DNA of 64,000 nt from Verrucomicrobiota bacterium (GTDB lineage: Bacteria > Verrucomicrobiota > Verrucomicrobiia > CAIQCK01), in contig JACRQF010000016.1 of NCBI GenBank assembly GCA_016222825.1, forward strand, positions 124,001 through 188,000, written 5' to 3'. Under the pieces are notes generated by a model, which worked only from the letters and a program-made list of their open reading frames with translations, was not told the origin of the DNA and did no database searches. Made by a program: the position numbers and the translations under genes. Numbering within the stretch: the first letter of the stretch is position 1; each line of letters opens with the position of its first letter. Below are positions 46,143-55,205 of this stretch, piece by piece.

Positions 46143-48344
46143 CTATTTCGTCGCATACGGGAGCGGGAACCGCGCCGTCAGCGCCTTTACCTTGTTCTTG
46201 ACCTGCTCGGCCACCTGCGCGTTCTCCGGCGCGAGCAACACTTCGTCAATGTAGTCGGCGATTAGCTGCATCTCGGCTTCCTTCATGCCGCGCGTGGTGA
46301 CGGCGGGCGTGCCGATGCGGACGCCGCTGGTGACCATCGGCTTCTCGGGATCGAACGGGATCATGTTCTTGTTCACCGTGATGCCGGCCTTGTCGAGAGC
46401 CTCCTGCGCAATCTTGCCGGTGAGCTTCTTCGGGCGCAGGTCCACGAGCATCAGGTGATTGTCGGTGCCGCCGCTGACGATGCGGAAGCCCTTGGCGGCG
46501 AGCGCGGCGGCGAGCGTTGTGGCGTTCTTCACAATCTGCTGCTGGTAAGCCTTGAACTCCGGCTGCATCGCCTCTTTGAAACAAACGGCTTTCGCCGCGA
46601 TGATGTGCTCCAGCGGGCCGCCCTGGATGCCGGGGAATATCTGCGAGTTCAGCGTCTTGGCGTGCGCCTCTTTGCAGAGGATCAGGCCGGCGCGCGGGCC
46701 GCGCAACGTCTTGTGCGTCGTGGTGGTGACGATGTCGGCATGCGGCACCGGACTCGGATGCAGCCCGGCCGCGACGAGACCGGCGATGTGCGCCATGTCC
46801 ACCATGAGAAACGCGCCGACTTCCTTCGCGATCTTCGCGAACGCCGCAAAATCAATGATGCGCGGGTAGGCGCTCGCGCCGACGACGATGATGCGCGGCT
46901 TCTCGGCGCGGGCGAGTTTTGCCACCTCGTCCATGTCAATCTGCTCGGTCTTCGGACTCACGCCGTAAGGGACGATCCTGAAAAGCTTGCCGGAAAAGTT
47001 CACCGGCGACCCGTGCGTGAGATGGCCGCCGAAGTTCAGGCTCATCGCCAGCAGCGTGTCGCCCGGCTTGGCGAGCGCGAAGTAAGCCGCCATGTTCGCC
47101 TGCGAGCCGGAGTGCGGCTGCACGTTGGCGTGCTCGGCGCCGAAAAGCTGCTTCGCGCGGTCAATCGCGAGTTGCTCGATGACGTCCACGCATTCGCAGC
47201 CACCGTAGTAACGCTTGCCCGGATAACCCTCGGCGTATTTGTTCGTGAGCGGCGTGCCGGCGGCTTCGAGGACGGCCGGCGAGACGAAGTTCTCGCTGGC
47301 GATCAGCTCGATGTTCTCCTGCTGGCGGCGAACCTCGTCGCAAACCGCCTTGTAGATTTCGGGATCAACTGTTTGCAGTGTCTTCATGGTTGAATCTTCG
47401 CTCTGCGCCGCCGAACAGGCGGTTTCGATCTTCCTGACGCGCCGCTCGTGGCGGCCACCCTCGAACTCCGTGTGGAGGAACGTCTCGATGATGCCGCGCG
47501 CCTTCTCCGGCGTCACGTCGCACGCGCCGAGGCAGAGGACGTTCGCGTTGTTGTGCAGGCGCGTAAGCTTGGCCACTTCCTCGTTCGTCACCACCGCGGC
47601 GCGAATGCCGGCGATACGGTTCGCCGTGATGCTCATGCCGATGCCGGTCTTGCAGCAGAGAATGCCGAAGTCGAACTTCTTCGCCGCCACCTCCTCCGCC
47701 ACCGTGCGGGCAAAATCCGGGTAATCGCAGCTCGCTGTGGAGTGCGTGCCGAAGTCGCCATAAGCCACGCCGGCCTTCGCCAGCAGGTCTTTCACCGCGT
47801 TCTTCAACTCAAGCCCCGCGTGGTCCGCGCCGAGCGCGACCCGGATGGCGGCGGCCTTCTCCACCGAAACGGCCGGATGCGGCTCGCTCGTCTCCTTCAC
47901 GAACCGCAACACACTTGGCATCGCCTCCATGATCGCCGCGCGCGTCTCCAGATAGCTGTTCAGCGGCATCCCGATGGGGTCGGGGATGTCCCTGCGGCTG
48001 GGCGGCAGGTTCTCCATGAACTCCCGCATCAAGAACACCCGCTCCGCCACCTCCGGGTAGGCCAGGATTATCGAGTCCACGTGCCCCTGCGTCATCCCGA
48101 AGATGTAATCCGCCTGCCGCGCTAGTTCCGCCGTCAGATGCTGGCTGCGGAACTTGGAAAGGTCCACGCCCACCTGTGCCATCGCCTCCACCGCGTTCGC
48201 GCTGGCCGGCTGGCCGTCCGGCGCGCCAACCCCCGCCGACATCACACGCACGTCGGCACGCCCCGCCAACGACCGCCGTGCCCAAGCTTCCGCCATCGGG
48301 CTGCGGCAGATATTGCCGGTGCAAACAAATAAAATCGTCTTCAT
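46143..48344 (-). CDS. LMW protein tyrosine phosphatase - RpiB - serine hydroxymethyltransferase triple fusion
   Basis: One uninterrupted 733-codon frame. Residues 1 to about 152: low-molecular-weight tyrosine phosphatase with C-T-G-N-I-C-R-S (Cys8 to Arg14) and D-I-P-D-P. Residues about 167-307: ribose-5-phosphate isomerase B with [14 protein letters not shown] and [14 protein letters not shown]. Residues 320-733: full-length GlyA (414 aa) with I-A-S-E-N-F and PLP lysine in [11 protein letters not shown]. The 12-13-residue linker ending in S-E-D-S-T has no stop. The GlyA Met (47387) has only a weak GAAGA before it, so separate translation of GlyA is possible as well. A single missed base could also hide a stop. 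Confidence 0.8.
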   Translation of the reverse strand: MKTILFVCTGNICRSPMAEAWARRSLAGRADVRVMSAGVGAPDGQPASANAVEAMAQVGVDLSKFRSQHLTAELARQADYIFGMTQGHVDSIILAYPEVAERVFLMREFMENLPPSRRDIPDPIGMPLNSYLETRAAIMEAMPSVLRFVKETSEPHPAVSVEKAAAIRVALGADHAGLELKNAVKDLLAKAGVAYGDFGTHSTASCDYPDFARTVAEEVAAKKFDFGILCCKTGIGMSITANRIAGIRAAVVTNEEVAKLTRLHNNANVLCLGACDVTPEKARGIIETFLHTEFEGGRHERRVRKIETACSAAQSEDSTMKTLQTVDPEIYKAVCDEVRRQQENIELIASENFVSPAVLEAAGTPLTNKYAEGYPGKRYYGGCECVDVIEQLAIDRAKQLFGAEHANVQPHSGSQANMAAYFALAKPGDTLLAMSLNFGGHLTHGSPVNFSGKLFRIVPYGVSPKTEQIDMDEVAKLARAEKPRIIVVGASAYPRIIDFAAFAKIAKEVGAFLMVDMAHIAGLVAAGLHPSPVPHADIVTTTTHKTLRGPRAGLILCKEAHAKTLNSQIFPGIQGGPLEHIIAAKAVCFKEAMQPEFKAYQQQIVKNATTLAAALAAKGFRIVSGGTDNHLMLVDLRPKKLTGKIAQEALDKAGITVNKNMIPFDPEKPMVTSGVRIGTPAVTTRGMKEAEMQLIADYIDEVLLAPENAQVAEQVKNKVKALTARFPLPYATK

Positions 48345-48601
48345 CAAAAATGCTGTGATGGGCCGAACCGCGCCGCCGCCAGACCGCGTGGCGGCGACGG
48401 CGTTCTCAAACCCGTCCTGTGACCAATACTTCTGCCTGTTCAGCCTCGCAAGAGCCAGCGAAAAGTAACGCCGAAAGTAACGCCGACGCGGCGCGGGGCC
48501 GCATCGCCCCGCCCGAATAAAACCCCGCGGCTGTCTCTCGCTTGCGCACGCGCGGCTTGAAAGACAGGACGACTCCGTGCAACCATCAACGCCGACACCG
48601 C

Positions 48602-50827
48602 ATGGTTTACTTATTCTCGGCAACGCTCTTCTTCAGCGCCACGCTGCTCTTCCTCGTCGAGCCGATGGTCGGCAAGATGATCCTACCGCTGCTGGGCGGG
48701 ACGCCGGCGGTTTGGAACACGTGCATGGTGTTCTACCAGGCGGTGCTGCTGCTCGGTTACGCTTACGCGCACTTCTCGACACAATGGCTGGGACTGCGCC
48801 GGCAGTCGTGGCTGCACCTGGCGCTCATGGCGCTGCCGCTGCTGGTGCTGCCCATCGGCATCTCGGACACAGCGGTGGCGTCGCTGCCGGACAAAGGCAA
48901 CCCGATCCTCTGGCTGTTGTGGCTGCTCGGCTCGACGGTCGGCCTGCCGTTGTTGGCGGTCAGCACGACCGCGCCGCTGTTGCAGAAGTGGTTCAGCCAG
49001 ACGCGGCACCGGCAGGCGCACGACGCGTATTTCCTGTATGCCGCCAGCAACGCCGGGAGCATGGCGGGGCTGTTCGGCTATCTGGCGCTGGTGGAGCCGA
49101 ACCTGCGGTTGTGGACGCAGAGCCGGTGGTGGGCGGCGGGCTACGCGGCGCTGCTGGCAATGACGGCGGCGTGCGCGTGGACACTGTGGAGATCGCCTGG
49201 CGGCGAAAGCTCAAAGTTTAAAGCTCAAAGCTCAAATCCGAATTACGAATCACCAATCACCAATCACGAATCCCCCATCTCCAACTCGCGTCGCGCGCGC
49301 TGGGTGTTGCTGGCGTTCGTGCCGTCGAGCTTGATGCTGGGCGTGACGACCTACCTGACAACGGATGTCGCGCCGTTTCCGCTGTTCTGGGTGCTGCCGC
49401 TGGCGCTCTATCTGGCGACGTTCATCCTGGTGTTCGCGCGGCGGCCGGTGTATGCGCCGTCGTGGATGGGGCGCGTGCTCTGTCTGCCGGCACTGGTGCT
49501 GATGGTGTCGTTCATCATCGAGGCGACACATCCGCCGGCGGTGTTCGTTACGCTGCACCTGCTGATGTTTGTGGCAGCGGCTCTTATCTGTCACAGCGAA
49601 CTGGCCAAGGGCCGTCCCGCAAGCAGCCATCTGACGGAGTTTTATCTCTGGATGTCGGTCGGCGGCGTGCTTGGCGGGATGTTCAACGCACTGCTCGCGC
49701 CGCTGCTCTTCAAGCAGGTGCTGGAGTATCCGCTGGTGATGCTTGCCGCGTGCGCGCTCGCGCCGCGCGTCGGCGAGCAGCGCGGTTTCAATCGCTGGGA
49801 CCTCGTCTGGCCGGCGGGGCTGGGGCTGCTGACACTGGCGTTAATCTTCGTGGTGCAAGCGGCGGGCGCAGAGCCGGGCCGCCTGAACACGCTGGCGATC
49901 TTCGCGGTGCCGGCGCTGCTGACGTATCGGTTCGTGCTACGGCCAATCCGTTTCAGCCTCTGTCTGGCGGCGATTCTGGCGGCAAGCGCGGCCTACGTCG
50001 GCGCCCACGGGCGCGTGCTGCTCGTGGAACGGAATTTCTTCGGCGTCGTCCGCGTGACCAAGGACGTGAACGGGCGTTTCCATCAACTCGTCCACGGCGG
50101 CACACTGCACGGCCGCCAACACCTCGACCCGGCGCGCGCGGGCGAACCGCTGGCGTTCTACCATCGCACCGGGCCGGCCGGAGACGCTTTCCGGCTCTTC
50201 GACTCCGTCGCCGGAACTCTGCCGCCGCGCGTCGGCTTGATCGGGCTGGGCGTCGGCGCGCTGGCGACTTACGCGAAGCCGGGACAGGCGTGGGATTTCT
50301 ACGAGATAGACCCGGCCGTCGAGCGCATCGCGTGCGACCCGCGGCTCTTTACCTTCATAAGCCAGTGCGCCGCGTCCAAGCTGCGCGTCGTGCTCGGCGA
50401 TGCGCGGCTGAAGCTCCGCGACACACCGGACGGCCATTACGGAATGCTGGTGCTCGACGCGTTCAGCTCGGACTCGATTCCCGTCCATCTGTTGACGCGC
50501 GAAGCTCTGCGGCTCTACTGTGCGAAGGTCGCGGACGGCGGACTGCTGGCATTCCACGTCTCAAACCGTCGCCTGGACCTGAAGCCCATCGTCGCAAGTC
50601 TCGCTGCCGACGCCGGGCTGGCTGGCTGCGACCGCGAAGACTTCGACATCAGCCCCGCCGAGCGCCGCGATGGCAAGGAAGTCAGCGAATGGATCGTCCT
50701 CTCACGCCGCGGCGAACTGGTGCGCCAACTCGCCCGCGATCCGCGCTGGCAGCCGCTGCCGCCAGCCAGTGGCCCCCTGTGGACGGACGACTTCTCGAAC
50801 CTGCTGATGGCCCTTCGTTGGAAGTAA
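48602..50827 (+). CDS. Membrane-fused spermidine synthase-like protein
   Basis: A 741-residue protein with about 12 N-terminal TM segments (MFS-like, including [10 protein letters not shown] and [16 protein letters not shown]) followed from about residue 480 by a spermidine synthase-like Rossmann methyltransferase fold: [21 protein letters not shown] and [10 protein letters not shown]. The family is common in Planctomycetes and Verrucomicrobia and its reaction is not established; polyamine synthesis should not be assumed. A low-complexity loop at about residues 202-227 is encoded by a block of short repeated words (49207-49281). Start at 48602 puts TM1 at the N-terminus. Confidence 0.8.
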   Translation: MVYLFSATLFFSATLLFLVEPMVGKMILPLLGGTPAVWNTCMVFYQAVLLLGYAYAHFSTQWLGLRRQSWLHLALMALPLLVLPIGISDTAVASLPDKGNPILWLLWLLGSTVGLPLLAVSTTAPLLQKWFSQTRHRQAHDAYFLYAASNAGSMAGLFGYLALVEPNLRLWTQSRWWAAGYAALLAMTAACAWTLWRSPGGESSKFKAQSSNPNYESPITNHESPISNSRRARWVLLAFVPSSLMLGVTTYLTTDVAPFPLFWVLPLALYLATFILVFARRPVYAPSWMGRVLCLPALVLMVSFIIEATHPPAVFVTLHLLMFVAAALICHSELAKGRPASSHLTEFYLWMSVGGVLGGMFNALLAPLLFKQVLEYPLVMLAACALAPRVGEQRGFNRWDLVWPAGLGLLTLALIFVVQAAGAEPGRLNTLAIFAVPALLTYRFVLRPIRFSLCLAAILAASAAYVGAHGRVLLVERNFFGVVRVTKDVNGRFHQLVHGGTLHGRQHLDPARAGEPLAFYHRTGPAGDAFRLFDSVAGTLPPRVGLIGLGVGALATYAKPGQAWDFYEIDPAVERIACDPRLFTFISQCAASKLRVVLGDARLKLRDTPDGHYGMLVLDAFSSDSIPVHLLTREALRLYCAKVADGGLLAFHVSNRRLDLKPIVASLAADAGLAGCDREDFDISPAERRDGKEVSEWIVLSRRGELVRQLARDPRWQPLPPASGPLWTDDFSNLLMALRWK
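49207..49281. repeat. Repeated-word block inside a coding region
   Basis: Short words (aagctcaaag, three near-copies; then aatcaccaatcacc-type copies) sit in frame inside the spermidine-synthase-like gene and encode a polar loop beginning S-S-K-F-K-A-Q-S-S. The same word style is seen after nuoN (30395-30521). Confidence 0.7.
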
Positions 50828-50847
50828 ACAGCAACTCACTTCATGTT

Positions 50848-52437
50848 ATGAAACCGAACCTTGCCCGCACACTGGGCTTCACCGCCCTCATCATCGCCAG
50901 CACCGTAACGTCCCACGCCGCTGACAGCACCCATCTTCCCCCTTGGAAACAACCCGCCCGCCGCCCCAGCTTCGCCGAGATTTCCGCGACTCTCCGCTTC
51001 TGGGCTGAGAAACACCCAGACAAGTTCGCACTGGAAGAGCGCGGCAAAACGAAGGAGGGGCTGCCGATCTTCCTTGCGCGCATCTCGGACAGGTCTGTGC
51101 GCGATGACGACAAGCAAGTGGCGCTCATCACCGCCACGCACTCCGGCGCGGAACGCACCGGCACGACCAGCATCATGTGTTTTGCCGAGTGGCTGCTCGG
51201 CAACTCCCGGGAAGCGGCCGAGACGCGCCGCAAGCAAGTCGTCCTCCTGATGCCGGTGGTGAACCCGTGGGGTTACGAGACTGTCGAGAGCAACGCCAAC
51301 TCGCAGGGCATTGACCCTTACAGCGGCCAGCGCGGCAAGGCGTGGGACCTCGCCACGCTGACGCTCAAGGAACCGGAAAAGTCGCCGGAGATCATGGCGT
51401 TGAAATCGGTCTTCGACGAGTTCCAGCCGGACGTGCAGTGGGACATGCACGGCGTGCCGCTGCGCTGGAACGGCAACCAGGTCGTCGAGTCCTGCGGCAC
51501 CGCCTACTCGAACTACTCGCTCCGCCCGTGGGACTGGCGCGTTTCGGAAGCGATGATCGCCGAGGCGCGTAAGGCGGGCTACGGGATTGACCGCGGCGAG
51601 GCGGACTCGCAGCGGCTCTTCTTCGGGCCGGACATGCCGCCGCTCGCCGACAGGCTCTGGGTGGGCCGCCCGTTCTTCTATTCGGCGATGTATGGTTACA
51701 TGCGCCACCACACGCTGCTCGGCACGTGCGAGGTCGGCTACGAAGAGAGCGGCGTCGCCCGGCTGCGCGGCCTGATGCGCATCGGCAACCGCGTCTGGGA
51801 CGGTGAGAACGTCGCCGGCTATCCGGTCAACGTCATAAAGACCATCGTCGGCAACTGGCTCATGGCCTCCGGCCGCAACGCCGCCGAGCGCCGCAAGAGC
51901 CGCGTGGAACTCTGGCAGCGGCAAGGCGCGTTCACGATGGGCCTGCTCTACCCGCAAACCGACTGCCGCATCGGCCTGGCCCTCGCGCTCACGACCAAAG
52001 GCGCGAAGCTCCTCGACGCCGACCCGAAGAAGTTCGCCGCAAACCTCGCCACACTGCCCGTCTGCGATGCGGCGGCGGTGAGGGCATTCTTCGACGCAGG
52101 ACCAGAGACCAAGGTTTACTTCGAGCCACCCGACCGCGCGCCTGAGGACCGCCTGCTCGACGCCCCGCTCGCCATCCGGCTGCGCATCCCCTACCCCAAT
52201 CCCAAGCTTTGCGACCTCCGCCTGAACGGTCAGCCTCTTCCACCAAGCGCCACCGACGGCTTCGAGCGGTGGCACGGCGGCGGTTACACGCAGGTGCAAA
52301 TCAACATCCCCGCGGAGAAAGCTCACCGGAGCGATTTGTTCTTCGTGACCTGCGCTTACAAGCCCGATGTCCGCCGGGAATATGGGTGGCGCGCGCCCGC
52401 GGAGGTCCAGAAGAAGCTAATGAACACTGGCCCCTGA
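50848..52437 (+). CDS. Secreted M14 carboxypeptidase-like protein
   Basis: A 529-residue protein with a signal peptide (L-G-F-T-A-L-I-I-A-S-T-V-T-S-H-A-A). The M14 features are A-T-H-S-G-A-E-R-T-G (His98, Glu102), V-N-P-W-G-Y-E, Q-W-D-M-H-G (second His) and C-E-V-G-Y-E-E near the expected catalytic Glu. The first zinc pair is spaced His-x3-Glu rather than the usual His-x2-Glu, so metal binding may differ. Residues after about 430 form an extra C-terminal domain. Starts 20 bases after the previous gene and is probably cotranscribed. Confidence 0.7.
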   Translation: MKPNLARTLGFTALIIASTVTSHAADSTHLPPWKQPARRPSFAEISATLRFWAEKHPDKFALEERGKTKEGLPIFLARISDRSVRDDDKQVALITATHSGAERTGTTSIMCFAEWLLGNSREAAETRRKQVVLLMPVVNPWGYETVESNANSQGIDPYSGQRGKAWDLATLTLKEPEKSPEIMALKSVFDEFQPDVQWDMHGVPLRWNGNQVVESCGTAYSNYSLRPWDWRVSEAMIAEARKAGYGIDRGEADSQRLFFGPDMPPLADRLWVGRPFFYSAMYGYMRHHTLLGTCEVGYEESGVARLRGLMRIGNRVWDGENVAGYPVNVIKTIVGNWLMASGRNAAERRKSRVELWQRQGAFTMGLLYPQTDCRIGLALALTTKGAKLLDADPKKFAANLATLPVCDAAAVRAFFDAGPETKVYFEPPDRAPEDRLLDAPLAIRLRIPYPNPKLCDLRLNGQPLPPSATDGFERWHGGGYTQVQINIPAEKAHRSDLFFVTCAYKPDVRREYGWRAPAEVQKKLMNTGP

Positions 52438-52461
52438 TTACTGGCCACTCTCGGCGCGCGC

Positions 52462-53544
52462 TCAACTCCGCCGCAGGATGCGCAGGCCCTTGAGGATGTC
52501 CAACGCCCGCGACAACGCCACGTCCGCCGGCTGCTCCACCTTCGCGTTCTCGTTGCGCGTTTCCTTTTCCGCCGGCGGCCCGCTCTTCTTCGGCTCGGCC
52601 GGTTTCTTCCCCTCCGGCTTGCCGTTGCCCGTGTCGTGCGAGCGCACCAGTTCGGCCTCGTTGATGCGGTGTTTGACCACTTTGGGTTCAAGACTGGCGC
52701 GCAGGTTCTTCTGGGCGTCCGGGCCAAGCAACAGCTTCCGCTCCACCGCCAGATCCACCTTCACGGCCACGTCCGGCTCCAGGCCGCGCGGGAAAATCTT
52801 CCTGCCGTCCGGCAACACAACCTCGGCGACGGCCAGCGCCAGCTTCTTGCCGCCAACCAGCGGCAGTTCCACGCGCTCGACGGCTTCGCCCGCCGTGGCG
52901 TTACCGATGATTGCCGCGCGCTCCTGGTTGTCGAACACCGCCGCCAGTGCCTCCGCGCTGCCGGCTGTCTCGCGGTTCACCAGCACGATCAACGGCGTGA
53001 CGATGCACGGCTTCTCGTGCGCCGCGCTGAACCTGCGCGGCTCCCGCTTCGCCCCCTTCAGCGTGAACAACGGGGTGCCCTTCGCCACAAACCGGCCCGC
53101 GACCTCGGCGGCGTCCGCAAAGTCGCTTCCCGCCACGAAACGCAAGTCGAGGATGATGCCGTTCAACTTCTCGCTCGGCACCGGACTGAGCACGGCGTCA
53201 AGGGCCTTCGCCGTGCCGTGATCGAGCTTGCCGAGGCGCACATAGAGGATCTCATCACCGAGCGTCTCGGTCTTCGCAATGCCCGGCGCGCTGTTCTTCG
53301 CGGCAGCGGCTTTCGGGTCGAGAAGCTTCACGCCGAGGCCGAGATGATTGAGAACGCCACGCGTGGCCGCTTCGTTCAGCTTGCTGTCACTCAGAGCCGC
53401 GGGATCGAGATACAGGCCTTGCAGCGCCGCCGTCACCGCCGGCAAGTTGGACAGGTCCAATGGTTCGGGCTTCGCCGCGTCGTCCGCCGCCGAAACGGCG
53501 ACCGTGCCCAACGCCACCGCCAACAATATCAAGATCAGTTTCAT
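52462..53544 (-). CDS. S41-like (tail-specific protease family) protein, possibly inactive
   Basis: A 360-residue protein with a signal peptide (L-I-L-I-L-L-A-V-A-L-G-T-V). The core resembles the S41 protease fold: G-I-I-L-D-L-R, the segment L-I-V-L-V-N-R-E-T-A-G-S-A-E-A-L-A and a R-A-A-I-I-G-N-A-T-A-G-E-A segment. In active CtpA-like enzymes the last segment is G-x-x-T-x-G-K-G with the catalytic Lys; here Glu/Ala replace it, and the Ser-to-Glu spacing is one residue short. No PDZ domain is evident. A charged Lys/Glu/Pro-rich tail follows. It is 21 bases downstream of purD. Confidence 0.65.
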   Translation of the reverse strand: MKLILILLAVALGTVAVSAADDAAKPEPLDLSNLPAVTAALQGLYLDPAALSDSKLNEAATRGVLNHLGLGVKLLDPKAAAAKNSAPGIAKTETLGDEILYVRLGKLDHGTAKALDAVLSPVPSEKLNGIILDLRFVAGSDFADAAEVAGRFVAKGTPLFTLKGAKREPRRFSAAHEKPCIVTPLIVLVNRETAGSAEALAAVFDNQERAAIIGNATAGEAVERVELPLVGGKKLALAVAEVVLPDGRKIFPRGLEPDVAVKVDLAVERKLLLGPDAQKNLRASLEPKVVKHRINEAELVRSHDTGNGKPEGKKPAEPKKSGPPAEKETRNENAKVEQPADVALSRALDILKGLRILRRS

Positions 53545-53565
53545 GTCACATTCCGTTCCAAAGTT

Positions 53566-54870
53566 TCAAACCGCCGCCTCCGTCCAACCGGGCGCGGACT
53601 CCAACACTTTCAGCGCGCGCGCCCCAATGTCCTTGCGGCAATGCGCGGCGTCAAACCGGATGCGAGCCACTGCTTCGTAGGCGCGCTCGCGGGCCGCCTT
53701 CAGGTCTCCACCCAGCGCCGTGACGCCCAGCACGCGGCCGCCGCTGGTCACGATCGCGTCACCGCTGCGTTTCGTGCCGGCGTGAAACACCTGCACGCCG
53801 TCCAGTTTCGCCGCGTCTTCAAGACCGGTGATCGGTTTGCCCTTCGCGTAGTCACCCGGATAGCCGCCCGACGCCATCACCACGCACACCGCCGCGTCGC
53901 GCTTGAACCGCAACGTCGCGCCCGCCAGCCGCCGGTCCACCACCGCCTCCAGCGCGTCCAGCAAATCGCTCTCCAGCCGCATCATCAGCACCTGCGTCTC
54001 CGGGTCGCCGAAGCGCGCGTTGAACTCCAGCACCTTCGGCCCGTCCGCCGTCAGCATCAACCCCGGATAAATCAGGCCGCGATATTCGATCCCCTCCGCC
54101 GCGCAACCGCGCAGGAACGGCTTCAAAACCTTCTCTTCGGCAGTTTGCATGATGGCCGCCGACACCTGCGGCACCGGCGAGATCGTGCCCATGCCGCCGG
54201 TGTTCGGGCCGGTGTCGTTGTCGCCGACGCGCTTGTTGTCCTGCGACGATGGGAACAAGCGGTAGCTCTTGCCGTCGAGCAGCGCGTGGATGCTCGCCTC
54301 CTCGCCCTGCATGAACTCCTCGACGATCACCCGCTCGCCCGCCGCGCCGAACATTCCTTCCTCCATCATCTGGGTGATGGCCGCCGCGCTCTCCGCCGCC
54401 GACCGGCAGATGATGACGCCCTTCCCCAGCGCAAGTCCGTCCGCCTTCACGACACACGCGTCGAGCGACGCGGCGAACTTCTTCGCCTCCGCGCTGCTGG
54501 AGAAGTTTCCGAACCGCGCCGTCGGGATGCCGTGACGCTGCATGAACTGCTTTGAGAAGATCTTCGACGCCTCGAACCGCGCCGCCGACGCGCTCGGCCC
54601 GAACGCGCGCAGGCCGTTCTTTTCGAAAAGGTCCACTACGCCCATCGCCAGTGGATTGTCCGGCCCCACCACCGTCAGGTCCGGTTTGATCTCCCTGGCC
54701 AGCGCCAGCAAGCCCGGCAAGTCCTCCGCACTGACCGGCCGGCACTCCGCCACCTGCGCGATGCCGGCGTTGCCCGGCGCGGCAAGGATCTTCTTCACGC
54801 GCGGCGACTGGGAAAGTTTCCAGGCCAGCGCGTGTTCGCGACCGCCTCCTCCAATGACCAACAGTTTCAT
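53566..54870 (-). CDS. purD: Phosphoribosylamine-glycine ligase
   Basis: A 434-residue ATP-grasp enzyme that makes glycinamide ribonucleotide in purine synthesis. Seen are V-I-G-G-G-G-R-E-H-A-L-A at the N-terminus, V-V-G-P-D-N-P-L-A, an ATP-grasp core with G-L-A-L-G-K-G-V and E-E-F-M-Q-G-E-E-A-S, G-G-M-G-T-I-S-P-V-P and N-A-R-F-G-D-P-E-T-Q. Length is usual (about 425-435). The ATG at 54870 starts the GXGGREH strand directly. A structured leader with a terminator hairpin lies 80-210 bases upstream, which may control it. Confidence 0.96.
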   Translation of the reverse strand: MKLLVIGGGGREHALAWKLSQSPRVKKILAAPGNAGIAQVAECRPVSAEDLPGLLALAREIKPDLTVVGPDNPLAMGVVDLFEKNGLRAFGPSASAARFEASKIFSKQFMQRHGIPTARFGNFSSSAEAKKFAASLDACVVKADGLALGKGVIICRSAAESAAAITQMMEEGMFGAAGERVIVEEFMQGEEASIHALLDGKSYRLFPSSQDNKRVGDNDTGPNTGGMGTISPVPQVSAAIMQTAEEKVLKPFLRGCAAEGIEYRGLIYPGLMLTADGPKVLEFNARFGDPETQVLMMRLESDLLDALEAVVDRRLAGATLRFKRDAAVCVVMASGGYPGDYAKGKPITGLEDAAKLDGVQVFHAGTKRSGDAIVTSGGRVLGVTALGGDLKAARERAYEAVARIRFDAAHCRKDIGARALKVLESAPGWTEAAV

Positions 54871-54950
54871 GAGCCGCGCAGGATGCCAGAGCTCGCCCAG
54901 AGTGTCAACGAAGCTGCCACCGGGGGTATGATTGCGATGGTATCGCCTGT

Positions 54951-54989
54951 AGAAACAGAAAGCCCCGCGTCTTGCGACGCAGGGCTTTC
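54951..54989 (-). terminator. Intrinsic terminator hairpin upstream of purD
   Basis: On the minus strand a 14-bp stem (54976-54989 with 54958-54971, one mismatch) closes a GCAA tetraloop and is followed by TGTTTCT. This is a good factor-independent terminator. It ends about 80 bases before the purD start, so it either ends a small RNA or attenuates purD. Confidence 0.65.
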
Positions 54990-55081
54990 GGGACGACGCA
55001 GAACACCCACCAGCTCGTCCCGCCGGAAGGGGGACACGCACGGCCAAGGAGGGGGGGGAGGGAGCCGCGCGTGCGGTGTCC
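54951..55081 (-). ncRNA. Candidate structured leader or small RNA upstream of purD
   Basis: In the 335-base gap before purD the minus strand can form three consecutive helices. Helix 1 pairs 55070-55081 with 55032-55042 (11 pairs, one bulge); helix 2 pairs 55015-55021 with 54990-54996 (7 pairs); helix 3 is the terminator at 54958-54989. The 8-base word CTGCGTCG occurs both in helix 3 (54975-54982) and between helices 2 and 3 (54994-55001), so the GACGC arm has two alternative partners, as expected for a terminator switch. I could not match it to a known riboswitch class. The rest of the gap (55082-55205) is AT-rich and could hold the promoter. Confidence 0.45.
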
Positions 55082-55205
55082 TGCTGAAATTTCCAAAACT
55101 ATGTCATGAGTGCATATTGAACCCCGCCGCCAAAAATTTGCGAGCAAAAAAATCGCCTTCCTTGAAAAAAGTCAGTCTCCCGCGCCCGGCATCGCCTCAA
55201 CCACT

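Noticed and set aside
46143-47387. Separate glyA gene starting at 47387
   Set aside because: No stop separates it from rpiB and its ribosome-binding site is weak; kept as an alternative within the fusion entry rather than as its own gene.
49462-50847. N-terminal extension of the M14-like peptidase frame
   Set aside because: It overlaps the spermidine-synthase-like gene in another frame; the signal peptide at 50848 marks the true start.
54951-55081. Known riboswitch (ZTP or PRPP/guanidine) or SRP RNA
   Set aside because: By eye the conserved core sequences of these classes are absent; left as an unassigned structured RNA.
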